Positions 28,470 to 37,413 are shown, counted from the first letter of the stretch. The stretch: DNA of 64,000 nucleotides from Halococcus sediminicola (GCF_000755245.1 NZ_BBMP01000022.1:744001-808000), one strand, 5' to 3'. Notes: a model not told the origin generated them from the letters alone. A program made the numbers and translations.

Positions 28470-28889
28470 ATGCGTGTCACGCTTTCGGATACCGCACTCC
28501 GCCACATCGCCCTGTTCGAGGATGTGACGGGTGCGAACGCCGTCGACTGTCTCGTCGGCGACGGGCGCGTCTGCTTTCTGGTGGCCGCCGGCGAGATGGG
28601 CGACGCCATCGGTCCCGACGGGACGACCGTCGCACAGGTCGAAGAGCGACTCGACAAGCGCGTTTCGCTCGTCGAGCACGCCGACACGCCCGAGTTGTTC
28701 GTCGCCAACGCCCTCGCACCCGCGGTGGTGCACAACGTGACCATCAGCGAGAACGCTTCGACCGTGGCCTACGCCGAGGTCGATCGGGCCGACACCGGCG
28801 TCGCCATCGGACGAAACGGGGAGACCATCGAGACCGCTCGCCGGCTGGCGGAGCGTCATTTCGACATCGACGACATCGAACTGGCCTGA
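28470..28889 (+). CDS. nusA: NusA-like transcription factor, KH domains only
   Basis: A 139-residue archaeal NusA made of two KH-type RNA-binding domains, lacking the bacterial N- and C-terminal parts. It starts MRVTLSDTALRHIALFED; the KH loops are MGDAIGPDGTTVAQVEE and VAIGRNGETIETARRLAE. It is the sixth gene of the polymerase operon and may act in transcription elongation or termination or in ribosomal RNA handling. The ATG at 28470 lies 31 nt after the rpoA'' stop. Confidence 0.95.
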   Translation: MRVTLSDTALRHIALFEDVTGANAVDCLVGDGRVCFLVAAGEMGDAIGPDGTTVAQVEERLDKRVSLVEHADTPELFVANALAPAVVHNVTISENASTVAYAEVDRADTGVAIGRNGETIETARRLAERHFDIDDIELA

Positions 28890-28919
28890 ATCGAACGGTC
28901 TCGATCTTCGTTTGAAACC

Positions 28920-29110
28920 TGCTGTCGGCGTCGTGTTCGATGCTACCGCAACGCTGCGAAAGCCGACGACAATGAGAAACCGCCACCGTACTGCACGGCC
29001 CACATTCCTCCCCAACCGATTCGCTCACTTGCTGCGCTCGTTCGCTCGTCCCTCGCGCGTTCTCCGGCCTGCGGCCGGATTCATCGCGCACCACCACCGT
29101 TGTGACGAAC
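28920..29110 (+). repeat. Intergenic repeat, partial copy R6 (module C) with hairpin
   Basis: This lies inside the 304-nt spacer between nusA and rps12, which has no gene. Module C (CCTCCCCAACCGATTCGC, about 29007-29024) is followed by GCTCGTTCGCTCGTCCCTCG-like sequence, also seen in R1 next to its module C. At 29063-29079 there is a perfect TCCGGCC/GGCCGGA hairpin with a 3-nt loop. Modules A and B are absent. A promoter for rps12 follows it. Confidence 0.65.
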
Positions 29111-29160
29111 GACAGACGTGATTCGGAAGGCGTCCATTCTCAGAGCAGCCCGAAACGGGA

Positions 29161-29194
29161 GGCATAAGTATGCCCATCGGATAAACAGGGCATA
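29161..29194 (+). promoter_or_regulatory. rps12 promoter with overlapping inverted repeats
   Basis: A TATA-like CATAAGTA (29163-29170) is embedded in GGCATA-AG-TATGCC (29161-29174). TATGCCC (29169-29175) also pairs with GGGCATA (29188-29194), which runs up to the first base of the rps12 start codon. The spacing implies a leaderless rps12 mRNA with an operator-like palindrome across the promoter. Confidence 0.5.
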
Positions 29195-29622
29195 TGGCCA
29201 ACGGCAAGTACGCAGCGCGGAAACTCAAAAAGGACCGCCAGAACCATCGGTGGTCCGACTCGAAGTACGCCCGTCGCGCCCGCGGGCTGAAGGAGAAGAC
29301 CGACGCGCTCGAAGGCGCGCCACAGGGCCGGGGCATCGTCCTCGAAAAAGTGGGCATCGAAGCCAAACAGCCCAACTCGGCGATCCGCAAGTGCGTCCGG
29401 GTCCAGCTCATCAAGAACGGCAAGCAGGTCACCGCCTTCTGTCCCGGTGACGGCGCGATCTCGTTCATCGACGAGCACGACGAGGTCACCATCGCCGGCA
29501 TCGGCGGCGCGAAGGGTCGTGCGATGGGCGACCTCTCGGCGGTGAACTACAAGGTCGAGAAGGTCAACGGTGTGTCGCTCATCGAATTGGTCAGAGGGAA
29601 CGCGGAGAAACCCGTCCGATGA
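29194..29622 (+). CDS. rps12: 30S ribosomal protein S12 (uS12)
   Basis: A 142-residue protein of the decoding centre. Family segments are [40 protein letters not shown] (the conserved PNSAxRK loop), [19 protein letters not shown] and [19 protein letters not shown]. It overlaps rps7 by 4 nt (ATGA). The promoter with palindromes lies immediately upstream, which suggests it starts its own transcript besides read-through from nusA. Confidence 0.97.
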   Translation: MANGKYAARKLKKDRQNHRWSDSKYARRARGLKEKTDALEGAPQGRGIVLEKVGIEAKQPNSAIRKCVRVQLIKNGKQVTAFCPGDGAISFIDEHDEVTIAGIGGAKGRAMGDLSAVNYKVEKVNGVSLIELVRGNAEKPVR

Positions 29623-30230
29623 GCGAATCGGAAGCTCCCGAACCCGACCAGCCCGCCGGCGGCGAGGAAGCCACCGGTGCGAAGCTGTTCGAGCGCTGGG
29701 ACGTGACCGGGATCGAGTACGCCGACCCATCCACCGAGCGCTACATCACCGTCACTCCGGTCGAGCACACGATGGGTCGCCACGCGGGCAAGCAGTTCCA
29801 GAAGAGCGAGGTCTCCATCGTCGAGCGGCTCATCAACCGGCTGATGCAGACCGACGAGAACACGGGCAAGAAACAGCAGGCCACGCGCATCGTCCGCAAC
29901 GCCTTCGACCTCGTCGCCGAGCGCACCGACGAGAACCCGGTGCAGGTGCTCGTCACCGCCGTCGAGAACGCCGCCCCGCGCGAGGAGACCGTCCGGCTGA
30001 AGTACGGCGGGATTTCGGTCCCGCAGGCCGTCGACGTGGCTCCTCAGCGCCGGGTCGACCAAGCGCTGATGTTCCTCGCCAAGGGCACCCACGCTGCCTC
30101 GTTCAAGTCGCCCACGGACGCCCACGAGGCGCTCGCCGACCAGCTCACGGGTGCGGCGAACTACGACGTCCAGACGTACGCCATCAACCAGAAAGAGGAA
30201 AAAGAGCGCGTCGCGGCCGCCGCGCGCTGA
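29619..30230 (+). CDS. rps7: 30S ribosomal protein S7 (uS7)
   Basis: A 203-residue protein that nucleates the small-subunit head. A haloarchaeal acidic N-terminal extension ([20 protein letters not shown]) precedes the S7 core, with [39 protein letters not shown], and [16 protein letters not shown]. It is coupled to rps12. A T-rich stretch (CTTCGTTTTCGTTTTATTCC, about 30242-30261) follows the stop and could end the transcript. Confidence 0.96.
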   Translation: MSESEAPEPDQPAGGEEATGAKLFERWDVTGIEYADPSTERYITVTPVEHTMGRHAGKQFQKSEVSIVERLINRLMQTDENTGKKQQATRIVRNAFDLVAERTDENPVQVLVTAVENAAPREETVRLKYGGISVPQAVDVAPQRRVDQALMFLAKGTHAASFKSPTDAHEALADQLTGAANYDVQTYAINQKEEKERVAAAAR

Positions 30231-30302
30231 CCGTTCGGACTCTTCGTTTTCGTTTTATTCCGTTCCATCGCGCTCGACGGCCTCCGAATCAGCAGTGACG
30301 AC

Positions 30303-30313
30303 TATTATATAAA
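30303..30313 (+). promoter_or_regulatory. Strong TATA box of the DUF6230/DUF6114 cassette
   Basis: TATTATATAAA is the most A+T-rich promoter-like element in this part of the window. It predicts transcription start near 30335-30342, which is just before the small ORF at 30347 and about 195 nt before the first large gene of the cassette. Confidence 0.6.
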
Positions 30314-30346
30314 TCGCCGTGTATAGCGGGGGGAACAGTCACAGGC

Positions 30347-30544
30347 ATGGGTACAGTTGGTACGGGTGTCATGGACGGTGTCGTAGCGCGGGGCGTCGAC
30401 GCGACGCAGGGACCACCACGCGGACGTCTCGTCGGGGTCGGCGTGCGTGGCGAGCCACCGATGGCGGTGGCGGATCGAGGTCGACACCGTTCGGACGAGC
30501 GCACTCGACGGTACACGACAGGAATGATACACAATGTACGATAA
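30347..30544 (+). CDS. Possible leader ORF of the surface-protein cassette
   Basis: A 65-codon reading frame that begins MGTVGTGVMDGVVARGVDAT and ends TTGMIHNVR. It starts a few nt after the predicted transcription start and its stop lies 11 nt inside the next gene, the arrangement of a coupled upstream ORF. It has no hydrophobic segment or known motif and is Arg/Gly/Val-rich; its acidic content is lower than usual for a haloarchaeal protein. It may instead be an untranslated, structured 5' leader. Confidence 0.3.
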   Translation: MGTVGTGVMDGVVARGVDATQGPPRGRLVGVGVRGEPPMAVADRGRHRSDERTRRYTTGMIHNVR

Positions 30545-31211
30545 GAAAGTCTTGGCGAAGGGGACGGCGGTCTCGTTCGGCGTCGTCGCGCTCGTGGCGA
30601 TGCTCATCGTGAGCAGCGGTATGGCCTTTGCCGCACCGCTCAGCGGCATCGGTGGGTTCACCATCAACGCCGACGAACTCCGGGGCGACGACCTGTACCT
30701 CTATCCGGGCGTGAGCGACACGAGCGAGCGCGAGGGCATCCCGGTGGCGACCGCGGAGTTCTCCGCGGTCGAGATCGACGGTCTCGAACTCACGAAGTCC
30801 TTCGAGGACATCCCGGCCATCGGCGGCAACGCGCGGGTCGTGATCACGAGCACGGATACGGTGACGGCCGACTCGCTACTAGTGAAACAGAGCAAGCTCA
30901 CGGCCGACAGTTCGACGTTCAACGGGCTGCTGATCGACGAGGAGAACGCCGATCGGCCGAGCGACCAGTTCAAGCAGGTCGCTCCCTCGACGGCCGAGCA
31001 GCGCACCGAGGGTGTCGACGCGGGCCAGCCGCCGAAGACCCTCGACCTCTCGAACGCCTCGAACCCGGGCATCGTCCTGCAGAACGCGTCGATTCAGGCC
31101 CACTACCAGGCCGTGAACGAGATCTCGATTCCGGGCATCACGCTCGCCACCGAGTACGACGCCAACGGTGACGGCGACTACACCGACGACGGCGACGTCA
31201 CGTTGAGCTAA
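30534..31211 (+). CDS. DUF6230-type secreted/membrane-anchored protein
   Basis: A 225-residue protein. It starts MYDKKVLAKGTAVSFGVVAL with one N-terminal membrane segment or signal (about 12-34) and then a beta-rich extracellular domain with AEFSAVEIDGLELTKSFED, KLTADSSTFNGLLID, SNPGIVLQNASIQAHY and a Ca-binding-like tail DANGDGDYTDDGD. The pattern fits DUF6230, known mostly from actinobacteria, where it sits next to DUF6114 genes, as it does here. Function is unknown; it is probably a surface protein. A strong TATA box lies about 220 nt upstream. Confidence 0.7.
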   Translation: MYDKKVLAKGTAVSFGVVALVAMLIVSSGMAFAAPLSGIGGFTINADELRGDDLYLYPGVSDTSEREGIPVATAEFSAVEIDGLELTKSFEDIPAIGGNARVVITSTDTVTADSLLVKQSKLTADSSTFNGLLIDEENADRPSDQFKQVAPSTAEQRTEGVDAGQPPKTLDLSNASNPGIVLQNASIQAHYQAVNEISIPGITLATEYDANGDGDYTDDGDVTLS

Positions 31212-31247
31212 CGACGGTCGATACGTTTTTCCACCACGACACACAGA

Positions 31248-33251
31248 ATGGTCGAAATGACACGCTCCGGGTCGTCGGGCGACGGGACGGTTGGCAAGCG
31301 ACGCGCCCGATTCGATCGCTGGCGCAGCGGCCGGCCGTTCGCCGGCGGCGCGCTGTTGGTGCTGGCCTCGCTCGTTATCGCGTGGATCCCCATCAACATC
31401 GCGCCCGACACCATCCTGATCGGCGAGACGCTCTCGCCCATCGGGCTGTTGTTCGCCGCGCTGGTCTTTCTGTGTGGCATCTTCGCGCTCACGCGACCCG
31501 GCAACGCGGACATCTTCGGGATCTTCGGCGTGCTGTTCTCGATATTCTCGCTGTACGGCGCGCTGGGCGGGCTCGGAATCGGCCTCGTGCTCGGCATCAT
31601 TGGCGGCGTCCTCTGTTATGCGTGGCGCGACGAGGACGACGGCGAGGGTGGCTCGGGCGGCCGCGAAACAACCGAGAGCGACTTCGATTTCGCCAGCGAG
31701 GACGATTCCGAAGAGGACGACTCGGGCGGGCTGTTCGGCACGCGCTCGCGCGCACAGCGTACGGTGAGCGTCGACGGAGGCGATGCAGGCGAACGAACCG
31801 CGTCGGTCGCTCTCTTGCTCGTTTCGGTGGTGGTCCTCAGCGTGTTCGCCCATCCGCTGATGGCCGCAGCGGCCCGCGACTTTCCCGAACAGGAGAGCAT
31901 CGACGGGACCGTCGTCGTCGCCGAGGAGTTCTCGGGCAGCGGGTTCAACCACGAGAACGTCACGACCGACAGCTCGAACCGTGAGAGCGTCCCGGCGGGT
32001 CAGTTCTCGTTCGAGAGCGACGTGAACATAGAGGGGATGACGGTGTACAAGAACTTCCGTGGCGGCCCGGATGGGGCCTCGCATCTCACCATCAAGGGGT
32101 CGTCGGCGTCGGCTCCCGATGGTCTGTCACTGACGGCCTCGGAGGCGTACTTCGGCCGGCTGGGTATCGGCAAGGACCCGGTGGTCATCCCGGCGGCGCG
32201 AAAGAAGTGGTCGACGTGTCCCGGCGAGGATTTCCTGTTCTCGGTCGGTGATCTCGGACCGCTGCCCGGCCCGCCCATCGATTCGAGCAAGGTGGTGACG
32301 AACACGCATCAACTGTCCGCATCGACGATCACCATCGAGGACCTCGAACTCACGATGCAGGGCGGGACGAAGTCGACGAGCGTCTCGGGAACGCCCGAGT
32401 GTACCAAGAACCCGGTCGAACCGGTGCTCGACCTGTTCACCGCAAACGCGCTCGCGCTGCTGACCGACGAGGGTGTCGTCAGCCCGAACGTGACGACAAA
32501 CAACGTCACGGTCGGCGAGTTCGCGGCCCCCGCCACGGTCGAACGCAACGAGACCTACGACGTGAACGCGACCGTGACGAACGCGGGCTACATCGAGGAC
32601 GAGACGACCGTCACGTACCGCCGCGCCGGCGAGACGCTGGCCCGGCAGAACGTCACGCTCGATCCCGACAACGAGACGACCGTCTCGTTCGAGGACCTCG
32701 GTACGGAGGACCTGAGCGCGGGCGAGTACGAACACGCCATCACGGCCGGCGAGAACGACGCCACCGGCACGCTCACGATAACCGAATCGAACACCACGGC
32801 CAACGCGACGAACACCACGGCCAACGCGACGACCGCGTCCACCAACGCGACGAACGCCACCGGTCCGACGAACGCCTCGACCGACGCGACGAACGCCTCC
32901 GCCAACACCACGAACGAATCGGCCGACGGGGCCGATACGAACGAGACGGACACGCCGACCGCCGACGCCACCGAGACGACGTCGACGGGCGAGCAGACGA
33001 CCACGGCATCGGCCGAAACGGCGGCCGAGGCGTCGTCCGACGAAACCGCGTCGGCGACCACGACGGCTGCAACCCCGTCGCCGACGGCGACCGAATCGCC
33101 GAGCACGACCACGGAAACCGCTACCGCCGAAGCGTCGGGGGCCGAGACCACGACGACTTCCGAACCGACGACCACGACCGCTCCGCAGACCACCACGAAC
33201 GGTTCGTCGCTCCTCGGAACCGTGGTGAGCGCCGTTTCGGGTCGAGAATGA
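31248..33251 (+). CDS. DUF6114-type membrane protein fused to surface domains and Thr-rich stalk
   Basis: A 667-residue protein. Residues about 24-126 form a DUF6114-like unit (WRSGRPFAGGALLVLASLVI and three further helices, ending GGVLCYAWRDED). An acidic linker follows, then another helix (about 184-204) and an ectodomain (about 213-395) whose SDVNIEGMTVYKNF stretch resembles the DUF6230 protein encoded just upstream. A CARDB-like beta domain (about 425-500, NATVTNAGYIEDETTVTYRR) and a long Thr/Ala/Ser/Glu-rich stalk complete it. The protein would anchor a glycosylated stalk outside the cell. The ATG at 31257 is an alternative start. Its stop overlaps the next gene (ATGA). Confidence 0.7.
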   Translation: MVEMTRSGSSGDGTVGKRRARFDRWRSGRPFAGGALLVLASLVIAWIPINIAPDTILIGETLSPIGLLFAALVFLCGIFALTRPGNADIFGIFGVLFSIFSLYGALGGLGIGLVLGIIGGVLCYAWRDEDDGEGGSGGRETTESDFDFASEDDSEEDDSGGLFGTRSRAQRTVSVDGGDAGERTASVALLLVSVVVLSVFAHPLMAAAARDFPEQESIDGTVVVAEEFSGSGFNHENVTTDSSNRESVPAGQFSFESDVNIEGMTVYKNFRGGPDGASHLTIKGSSASAPDGLSLTASEAYFGRLGIGKDPVVIPAARKKWSTCPGEDFLFSVGDLGPLPGPPIDSSKVVTNTHQLSASTITIEDLELTMQGGTKSTSVSGTPECTKNPVEPVLDLFTANALALLTDEGVVSPNVTTNNVTVGEFAAPATVERNETYDVNATVTNAGYIEDETTVTYRRAGETLARQNVTLDPDNETTVSFEDLGTEDLSAGEYEHAITAGENDATGTLTITESNTTANATNTTANATTASTNATNATGPTNASTDATNASANTTNESADGADTNETDTPTADATETTSTGEQTTTASAETAAEASSDETASATTTAATPSPTATESPSTTTETATAEASGAETTTTSEPTTTTAPQTTTNGSSLLGTVVSAVSGRE

Positions 33252-33622
33252 GCACCGAACGACTGGGGCTGTCGGTCCATCGGGCACGGTTCGGCGAGTG
33301 GCGGGCATCGCGACCGTTTCTTGGCGGTGCGTTGCTGGCGCTCGGCGGCGTCATCGTCGCACTCGTGCTGATATTCTCCGCGGGCATCACGTTCGCACGG
33401 GCCAACCCGTCGGCGCTCGCGCTCGTCGCGGCCGTGTCGACCTTTCTCTGTGGCGTCTTCGCGCTCTCCCGGCCCACGCTTTCGGGAGTGCTCGGCGTCG
33501 CCGGCGTCGTCTCGGTTGTCGTCTCGCTGGTCGGCACGCCGTTCGGGGCCGTCCTCGGCGTGGTGTGCTCGATTCTCGGCGGCAACCTCTGCTATGCGTG
33601 GCAACCCGGAACGGATGGCTAG
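33248..33622 (+). CDS. Small DUF6114-like membrane protein
   Basis: A 124-residue protein with four hydrophobic helices. The family-like entry FGEWRASRPFLGGALLALGG and the final segment CSILGGNLCYAWQPGTDG closely match the membrane unit of the preceding protein (GGVLCYAW), so the two are paralogues. Its ATG at 33248 overlaps the stop of that gene by 4 nt, which indicates coupled translation. No catalytic residue is apparent; it may form part of the same membrane complex. Confidence 0.75.
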   Translation: MSTERLGLSVHRARFGEWRASRPFLGGALLALGGVIVALVLIFSAGITFARANPSALALVAAVSTFLCGVFALSRPTLSGVLGVAGVVSVVVSLVGTPFGAVLGVVCSILGGNLCYAWQPGTDG

Positions 33623-33719
33623 TACCGTTCGACAGCGAAATCACATCTGCCGCGGTTCGAAAAGCCGGGATAGGAATCGAATCAGCTCGTGCAACGGTGT
33701 TCGGTCGTTCGTCCGACAG

Positions 33720-33726
33720 TATAAAT
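33720..33726 (+). promoter_or_regulatory. TATA box of the acidic single-helix protein gene
   Basis: TATAAAT with a following G+C-rich stretch predicts transcription start near 33750, about 50 nt before the gene at 33803. Confidence 0.5.
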
Positions 33727-33802
33727 CCTCACGCCCCAGAGCACGACCGATGCCAGCGCCGGGTACGTCCCGTCCTCGGTCGCCTGTCCGTCGGGTGGAG
33801 CG

Positions 33803-34327
33803 ATGAGCGACGATGACGACGGCTTCGTTTTCGGCGACGACGATGACGGATCGCTGTTCGGCTCGGTGGATAGCCTCGAACGTGGTTCCGAGCGGCGTTT
33901 CGGGACGGACGACTCCGATTCCGCCGCTGCCGGCCGGTCAGTCTTCGAGGGAACCACTGCAATGGTCGCGGCGGTCGTGGTGGTCGTCGTACTGGTCGCC
34001 GTCGGGACGGTGGCTTATCCGCTCGTACTGGACGCGCTCGATACCGGCGGAGCGACCGACGGGCGTGCGCCGAGCGACGGCGATTCGGCCGGCGTTTCGA
34101 CGCCGGCGACGCCGACCGAACCGCCGGTGACGAAGATCGTGATGACTGTCACCGAGTCGGCGGCCGCTCCAGAATCCGGCCAGGCGACGACTTCGGGGAC
34201 GACGCGGTCAGAGCGAACGGCGAGTTCGAATGCCGAACCCACTCCTACCGAACGACCGACCGCCTCGGCCGAGGAGTTCCCGGCCGGCGAATCGGCCGAC
34301 GGGACCGACACGGCCGATGGCGCGTAG
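33803..34327 (+). CDS. Acidic single-membrane-helix protein with Thr/Ser-rich ectodomain
   Basis: A 174-residue protein. The N-terminus is very acidic (MSDDDDGFVFGDDDDGSLFG), one hydrophobic helix follows (about 53-75, MVAAVVVVVVLVAVGTVAYP), and the rest is a Thr/Ser/Pro/Ala-rich tail that is likely O-glycosylated outside the cell. No family is recognised. It follows the DUF6114 genes and shares their stalk-like composition, so it probably belongs to the same surface cassette, though it seems to have its own promoter. It converges on the DUF5781 gene. Confidence 0.7.
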   Translation: MSDDDDGFVFGDDDDGSLFGSVDSLERGSERRFGTDDSDSAAAGRSVFEGTTAMVAAVVVVVVLVAVGTVAYPLVLDALDTGGATDGRAPSDGDSAGVSTPATPTEPPVTKIVMTVTESAAAPESGQATTSGTTRSERTASSNAEPTPTERPTASAEEFPAGESADGTDTADGA

Positions 34328-34338
34328 CGCGTCGGTCG

Positions 34339-35088
34339 TCAGTCGGCGGCGTAGCCGGTTCGAAGGACGTACTCGCGGGTCGCGTCGACGAGTGCTTTCC
34401 GGTACTGGCTCTCGTCGGGATCGGCGACGAGTTCCCGAAAGCGGTGTTTGAACGCCGCGAGGTCGGTTCCCGGAGCGTCGTCGGCGGCGGCGTGGGCGAG
34501 GTCGTAGAGGCGGTGGTCGCTCCCGATGCAGTCGTGGCGTTCGAGAAGGGCGAGCGCGAAGGCCGCGTTGACGGCCGTGATTTCGGGGTCCGACGCGGGC
34601 GTCAGCCGCGTCCAGCGCGGTGGGTCCACCGGCCTGTCGGCGAGCGCGCCGGCGAGGCTCGATTCGAGAAAGGCGATCAGTCTCGTCGCCGGTCCGACCC
34701 GCAGCGTGATGTCGTCGGCGTAGATGTCCTTCATGTGGTTCGCTATCTGATGACAGTGAACGAGTTGCCGGCGCTCGACCGAGTGACCCGCGAGCGCGAG
34801 CGAGAGCGCCTCCTCGGTCGACTGGATGTGTGAGGGATGGGATTGCTCGTACCGGCGCATGTGTGAATACTCGTGCAGCGCGAGCGAACGCGCCATCGCG
34901 CTGGTCGCGGCCTGTCGGGAGATGTTCAGCACGTGGCGGTCGTCGTAGTGGGCGCTCCACGTCCGCGAGTCGGGATCCGTGCGGACGTGGACGTGAACCG
35001 GGAGCGCGAGGTCGTGTTCGGTCTCGAAGAGGTCCCGTGCCCCGAGGAACGGTTCGGTCGGGCCGGGCGAATGCACGCGAACATCCAT
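34339..35088 (-). CDS. DUF5781-type protein with HExxH motif
   Basis: A 249-residue protein starting MDVRVHSPGPTEPFLGARD. Residues 72-76 read HEYSH, an HExxH zinc-metalloprotease-like motif inside a helix (MARSLALHEYSHMRRYEQ), with downstream acidic residues (STEEALSLALAGHS) that could supply a third ligand. There is no signal peptide, so it would act in the cytoplasm. The family is conserved in haloarchaea beside fusA, but its function is not established. It is divergent from fusA, with about 135 nt between the starts. Confidence 0.8.
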   Translation of the reverse strand: MDVRVHSPGPTEPFLGARDLFETEHDLALPVHVHVRTDPDSRTWSAHYDDRHVLNISRQAATSAMARSLALHEYSHMRRYEQSHPSHIQSTEEALSLALAGHSVERRQLVHCHQIANHMKDIYADDITLRVGPATRLIAFLESSLAGALADRPVDPPRWTRLTPASDPEITAVNAAFALALLERHDCIGSDHRLYDLAHAAADDAPGTDLAAFKHRFRELVADPDESQYRKALVDATREYVLRTGYAAD

Positions 35089-35223
35089 GTGTTCGTTTAA
35101 CAGGGGCGGGAGGGTATGATTCTTGTGCCGGCACGACTCCGGTCGACGACTGGTCCGTGTCGCTGCTGTCCGCTCCGGCGAAACAGCACCCTTTTGACCC
35201 TCCTTCCGGTACGAATTGCCATA

Positions 35224-37410
35224 ATGGGCCGACGTAAGAAGATCGTTCAGGAATGCGAGCGGCTGATGGACAATCCGGAGAACATCCGGAACATCGCCAT
35301 CGCCGCACATATCGACCACGGCAAGACCACCCTCACCGACAACCTGCTCGCGGGCGCGGGCATGATCTCCTCGGACCTCGCCGGCGAGCAGTTGGCGATG
35401 GACACCGAAGAGGACGAGCAGGAACGCGGTATCACCATCGACGCGGCGAACGTCTCGATGACCCACGAGTATCAGGACACCAACCACCTCATCAACCTCA
35501 TCGACACGCCGGGTCACGTGGACTTCGGTGGCGACGTCACGCGGGCGATGCGGGCGGTCGACGGCGCGCTGGTGGTCGTCGATGCGGTCGAGGGGACGAT
35601 GCCCCAGACCGAGACCGTGGTACGGCAGGCGCTGCGAGAAGGTGTCAAACCTGCGCTGTTCATCAACAAGGTCGATCGCCTGATCAACGAACTCCAAGAG
35701 GGGCCCGAGGAGATGCAGGAGCGCCTGCAAACCGTGATCGGCGACGTCAACGAACTCATCCGCGGGATGGCCGAGGACAAGTACGAAAACGAGGGTTGGA
35801 AGGTCTCCGTACAGGACGGCACTGTGGCCTTCGGGTCGGCGCTCTACAACTGGGCGACCAGCCTGCCCCAGATGCAGGAGACGGGCATCGACTTCGCCGA
35901 CATCATCGAGTACAACCGGAACGACAACATCGACGAACTCCGCGAGCACTCGCCGCTCTCGAACGTCGTCCTCGACATGGTCGCCGAACACTTCCCGAAC
36001 CCCGTCAAGGCCCAGCCCGAGCGGGTGCCCACCGTCTGGCGTGGCGACGACACCACCGAACTCGCCGAGGGGATGCGCCTCGTCGACGACGAGGGTGATG
36101 TCGTCTTCATGGTGACCGACATCGGTATCGATCCCCACGCCGGCGAGATCGCCACCGGACGCCTGTTTTCCGGGACTCTCGAACGCGGACAGGACCTCTA
36201 CGTCTCGGGGACTGCGGGGCAAAACCGCATCCAGTCGGTGGGTATCTTCATGGGTGGCGAGCGCGAGGAGGTCGAGCGCGTTCCCGCGGGGAACATCGCC
36301 GCCGTCACCGGGCTTCGGGACGCGATCGCCGGTTCCACAGTGTCGTCGGTCGAGATGACGCCGTTCGAGTCCATCGAGCACATCTCCGAACCGGTCATCA
36401 CGAAATCCGTCGAGGCACAGAACATGGACGACCTGCCGAAGCTCATCAAGACCCTCCAGCAGGTCTCGAAAGAAGACCCCACGATTCGAGTGGAGATCAA
36501 CGAGGACACCGGCGAGCACCTGATCTCGGGACAGGGCGAACTCCACCTCGAAGTCATCACCCAGCGCATCGAGCGCAATCAGGGCATCCCCGTGACGACT
36601 GGTGAACCGATCGTCGTCTTCCGCGAGGCCGTCCAGGAACCCTCCGAGACGGTCGAAGGCCAGTCGCCGAACCGTCACAACCGCTTTTACCTGACCGTTG
36701 AACCGCTCCCGGAGGACGTCGTCGAGACGCTCAAACGCGGCGAAGCGTCGATGGACATGCCCGAAACCGAACGCCGCGAGGCGCTTCAGGAAGCCGGCAT
36801 GGACAAGGACACCTCCCAGAACGTCGAGACTATCCACGGCACCAACATCCTCATCGACGACACGAAGGGCATCCAGCACCTCAACGAGACGATGGAACTC
36901 GTCGTCGAGGGCTGGGAAGAGGCGCTCGACGACGGTCCCCTCGCCGCCGAACCCGTTCAGGGGACCATCATCCGTCTCGAAGACGCCCGCCTGCACGAGG
37001 ACGCCATCCACCGCGGTCCGGCGCAGGTCATCCCGGCGGTCCGACAGGCCGTCCACGGCGCGCTCATCGACGGCCGTATCTCGATGCTCGAACCGATCCA
37101 GAACGTGCGTATCGACGTTCCCTCCGAACACATGGGTCCCGCTTCCGGCGAGATCCAGGGCCGCCGTGGCCGCGTCGACGACATGTATCAAGAGGGCGAT
37201 CTGATGGTCGTCGAGGGCGTCGCGCCGGTCGACGAGATGATCGGCTTTGCTTCCGACATCCGCTCGGCCACCGAGGGCCGTGCCTCGTGGAACACCGAGA
37301 ACGCCGGCTTCCAGGTGATGGCCGACAACCTCCAGCCCGACACGATCATGGAGATCCGCGAGCGCAAGGGCATGAAGCTCGAACTGCCCGCGAGCGTCGA
37401 TTACTTCTAA
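35224..37410 (+). CDS. fusA: Translation elongation factor 2
   Basis: A 728-residue GTPase that drives ribosomal translocation. It starts [17 protein letters not shown], as in archaeal EF-2. The G-domain motifs are [18 protein letters not shown] and NKVDR. The diphthamide loop [12 protein letters not shown] carries the His (about residue 596) that is modified in archaea and eukaryotes. The frame is open before 35224 but is not EF-2-like there. A TATA-like CTTTTGA about 27-33 nt upstream fits a leaderless start. A T-run of repeat copy R3 begins within 10 nt of the stop. Confidence 0.97.
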   Translation: MGRRKKIVQECERLMDNPENIRNIAIAAHIDHGKTTLTDNLLAGAGMISSDLAGEQLAMDTEEDEQERGITIDAANVSMTHEYQDTNHLINLIDTPGHVDFGGDVTRAMRAVDGALVVVDAVEGTMPQTETVVRQALREGVKPALFINKVDRLINELQEGPEEMQERLQTVIGDVNELIRGMAEDKYENEGWKVSVQDGTVAFGSALYNWATSLPQMQETGIDFADIIEYNRNDNIDELREHSPLSNVVLDMVAEHFPNPVKAQPERVPTVWRGDDTTELAEGMRLVDDEGDVVFMVTDIGIDPHAGEIATGRLFSGTLERGQDLYVSGTAGQNRIQSVGIFMGGEREEVERVPAGNIAAVTGLRDAIAGSTVSSVEMTPFESIEHISEPVITKSVEAQNMDDLPKLIKTLQQVSKEDPTIRVEINEDTGEHLISGQGELHLEVITQRIERNQGIPVTTGEPIVVFREAVQEPSETVEGQSPNRHNRFYLTVEPLPEDVVETLKRGEASMDMPETERREALQEAGMDKDTSQNVETIHGTNILIDDTKGIQHLNETMELVVEGWEEALDDGPLAAEPVQGTIIRLEDARLHEDAIHRGPAQVIPAVRQAVHGALIDGRISMLEPIQNVRIDVPSEHMGPASGEIQGRRGRVDDMYQEGDLMVVEGVAPVDEMIGFASDIRSATEGRASWNTENAGFQVMADNLQPDTIMEIRERKGMKLELPASVDYF

Positions 37411-37413
37411 AAC

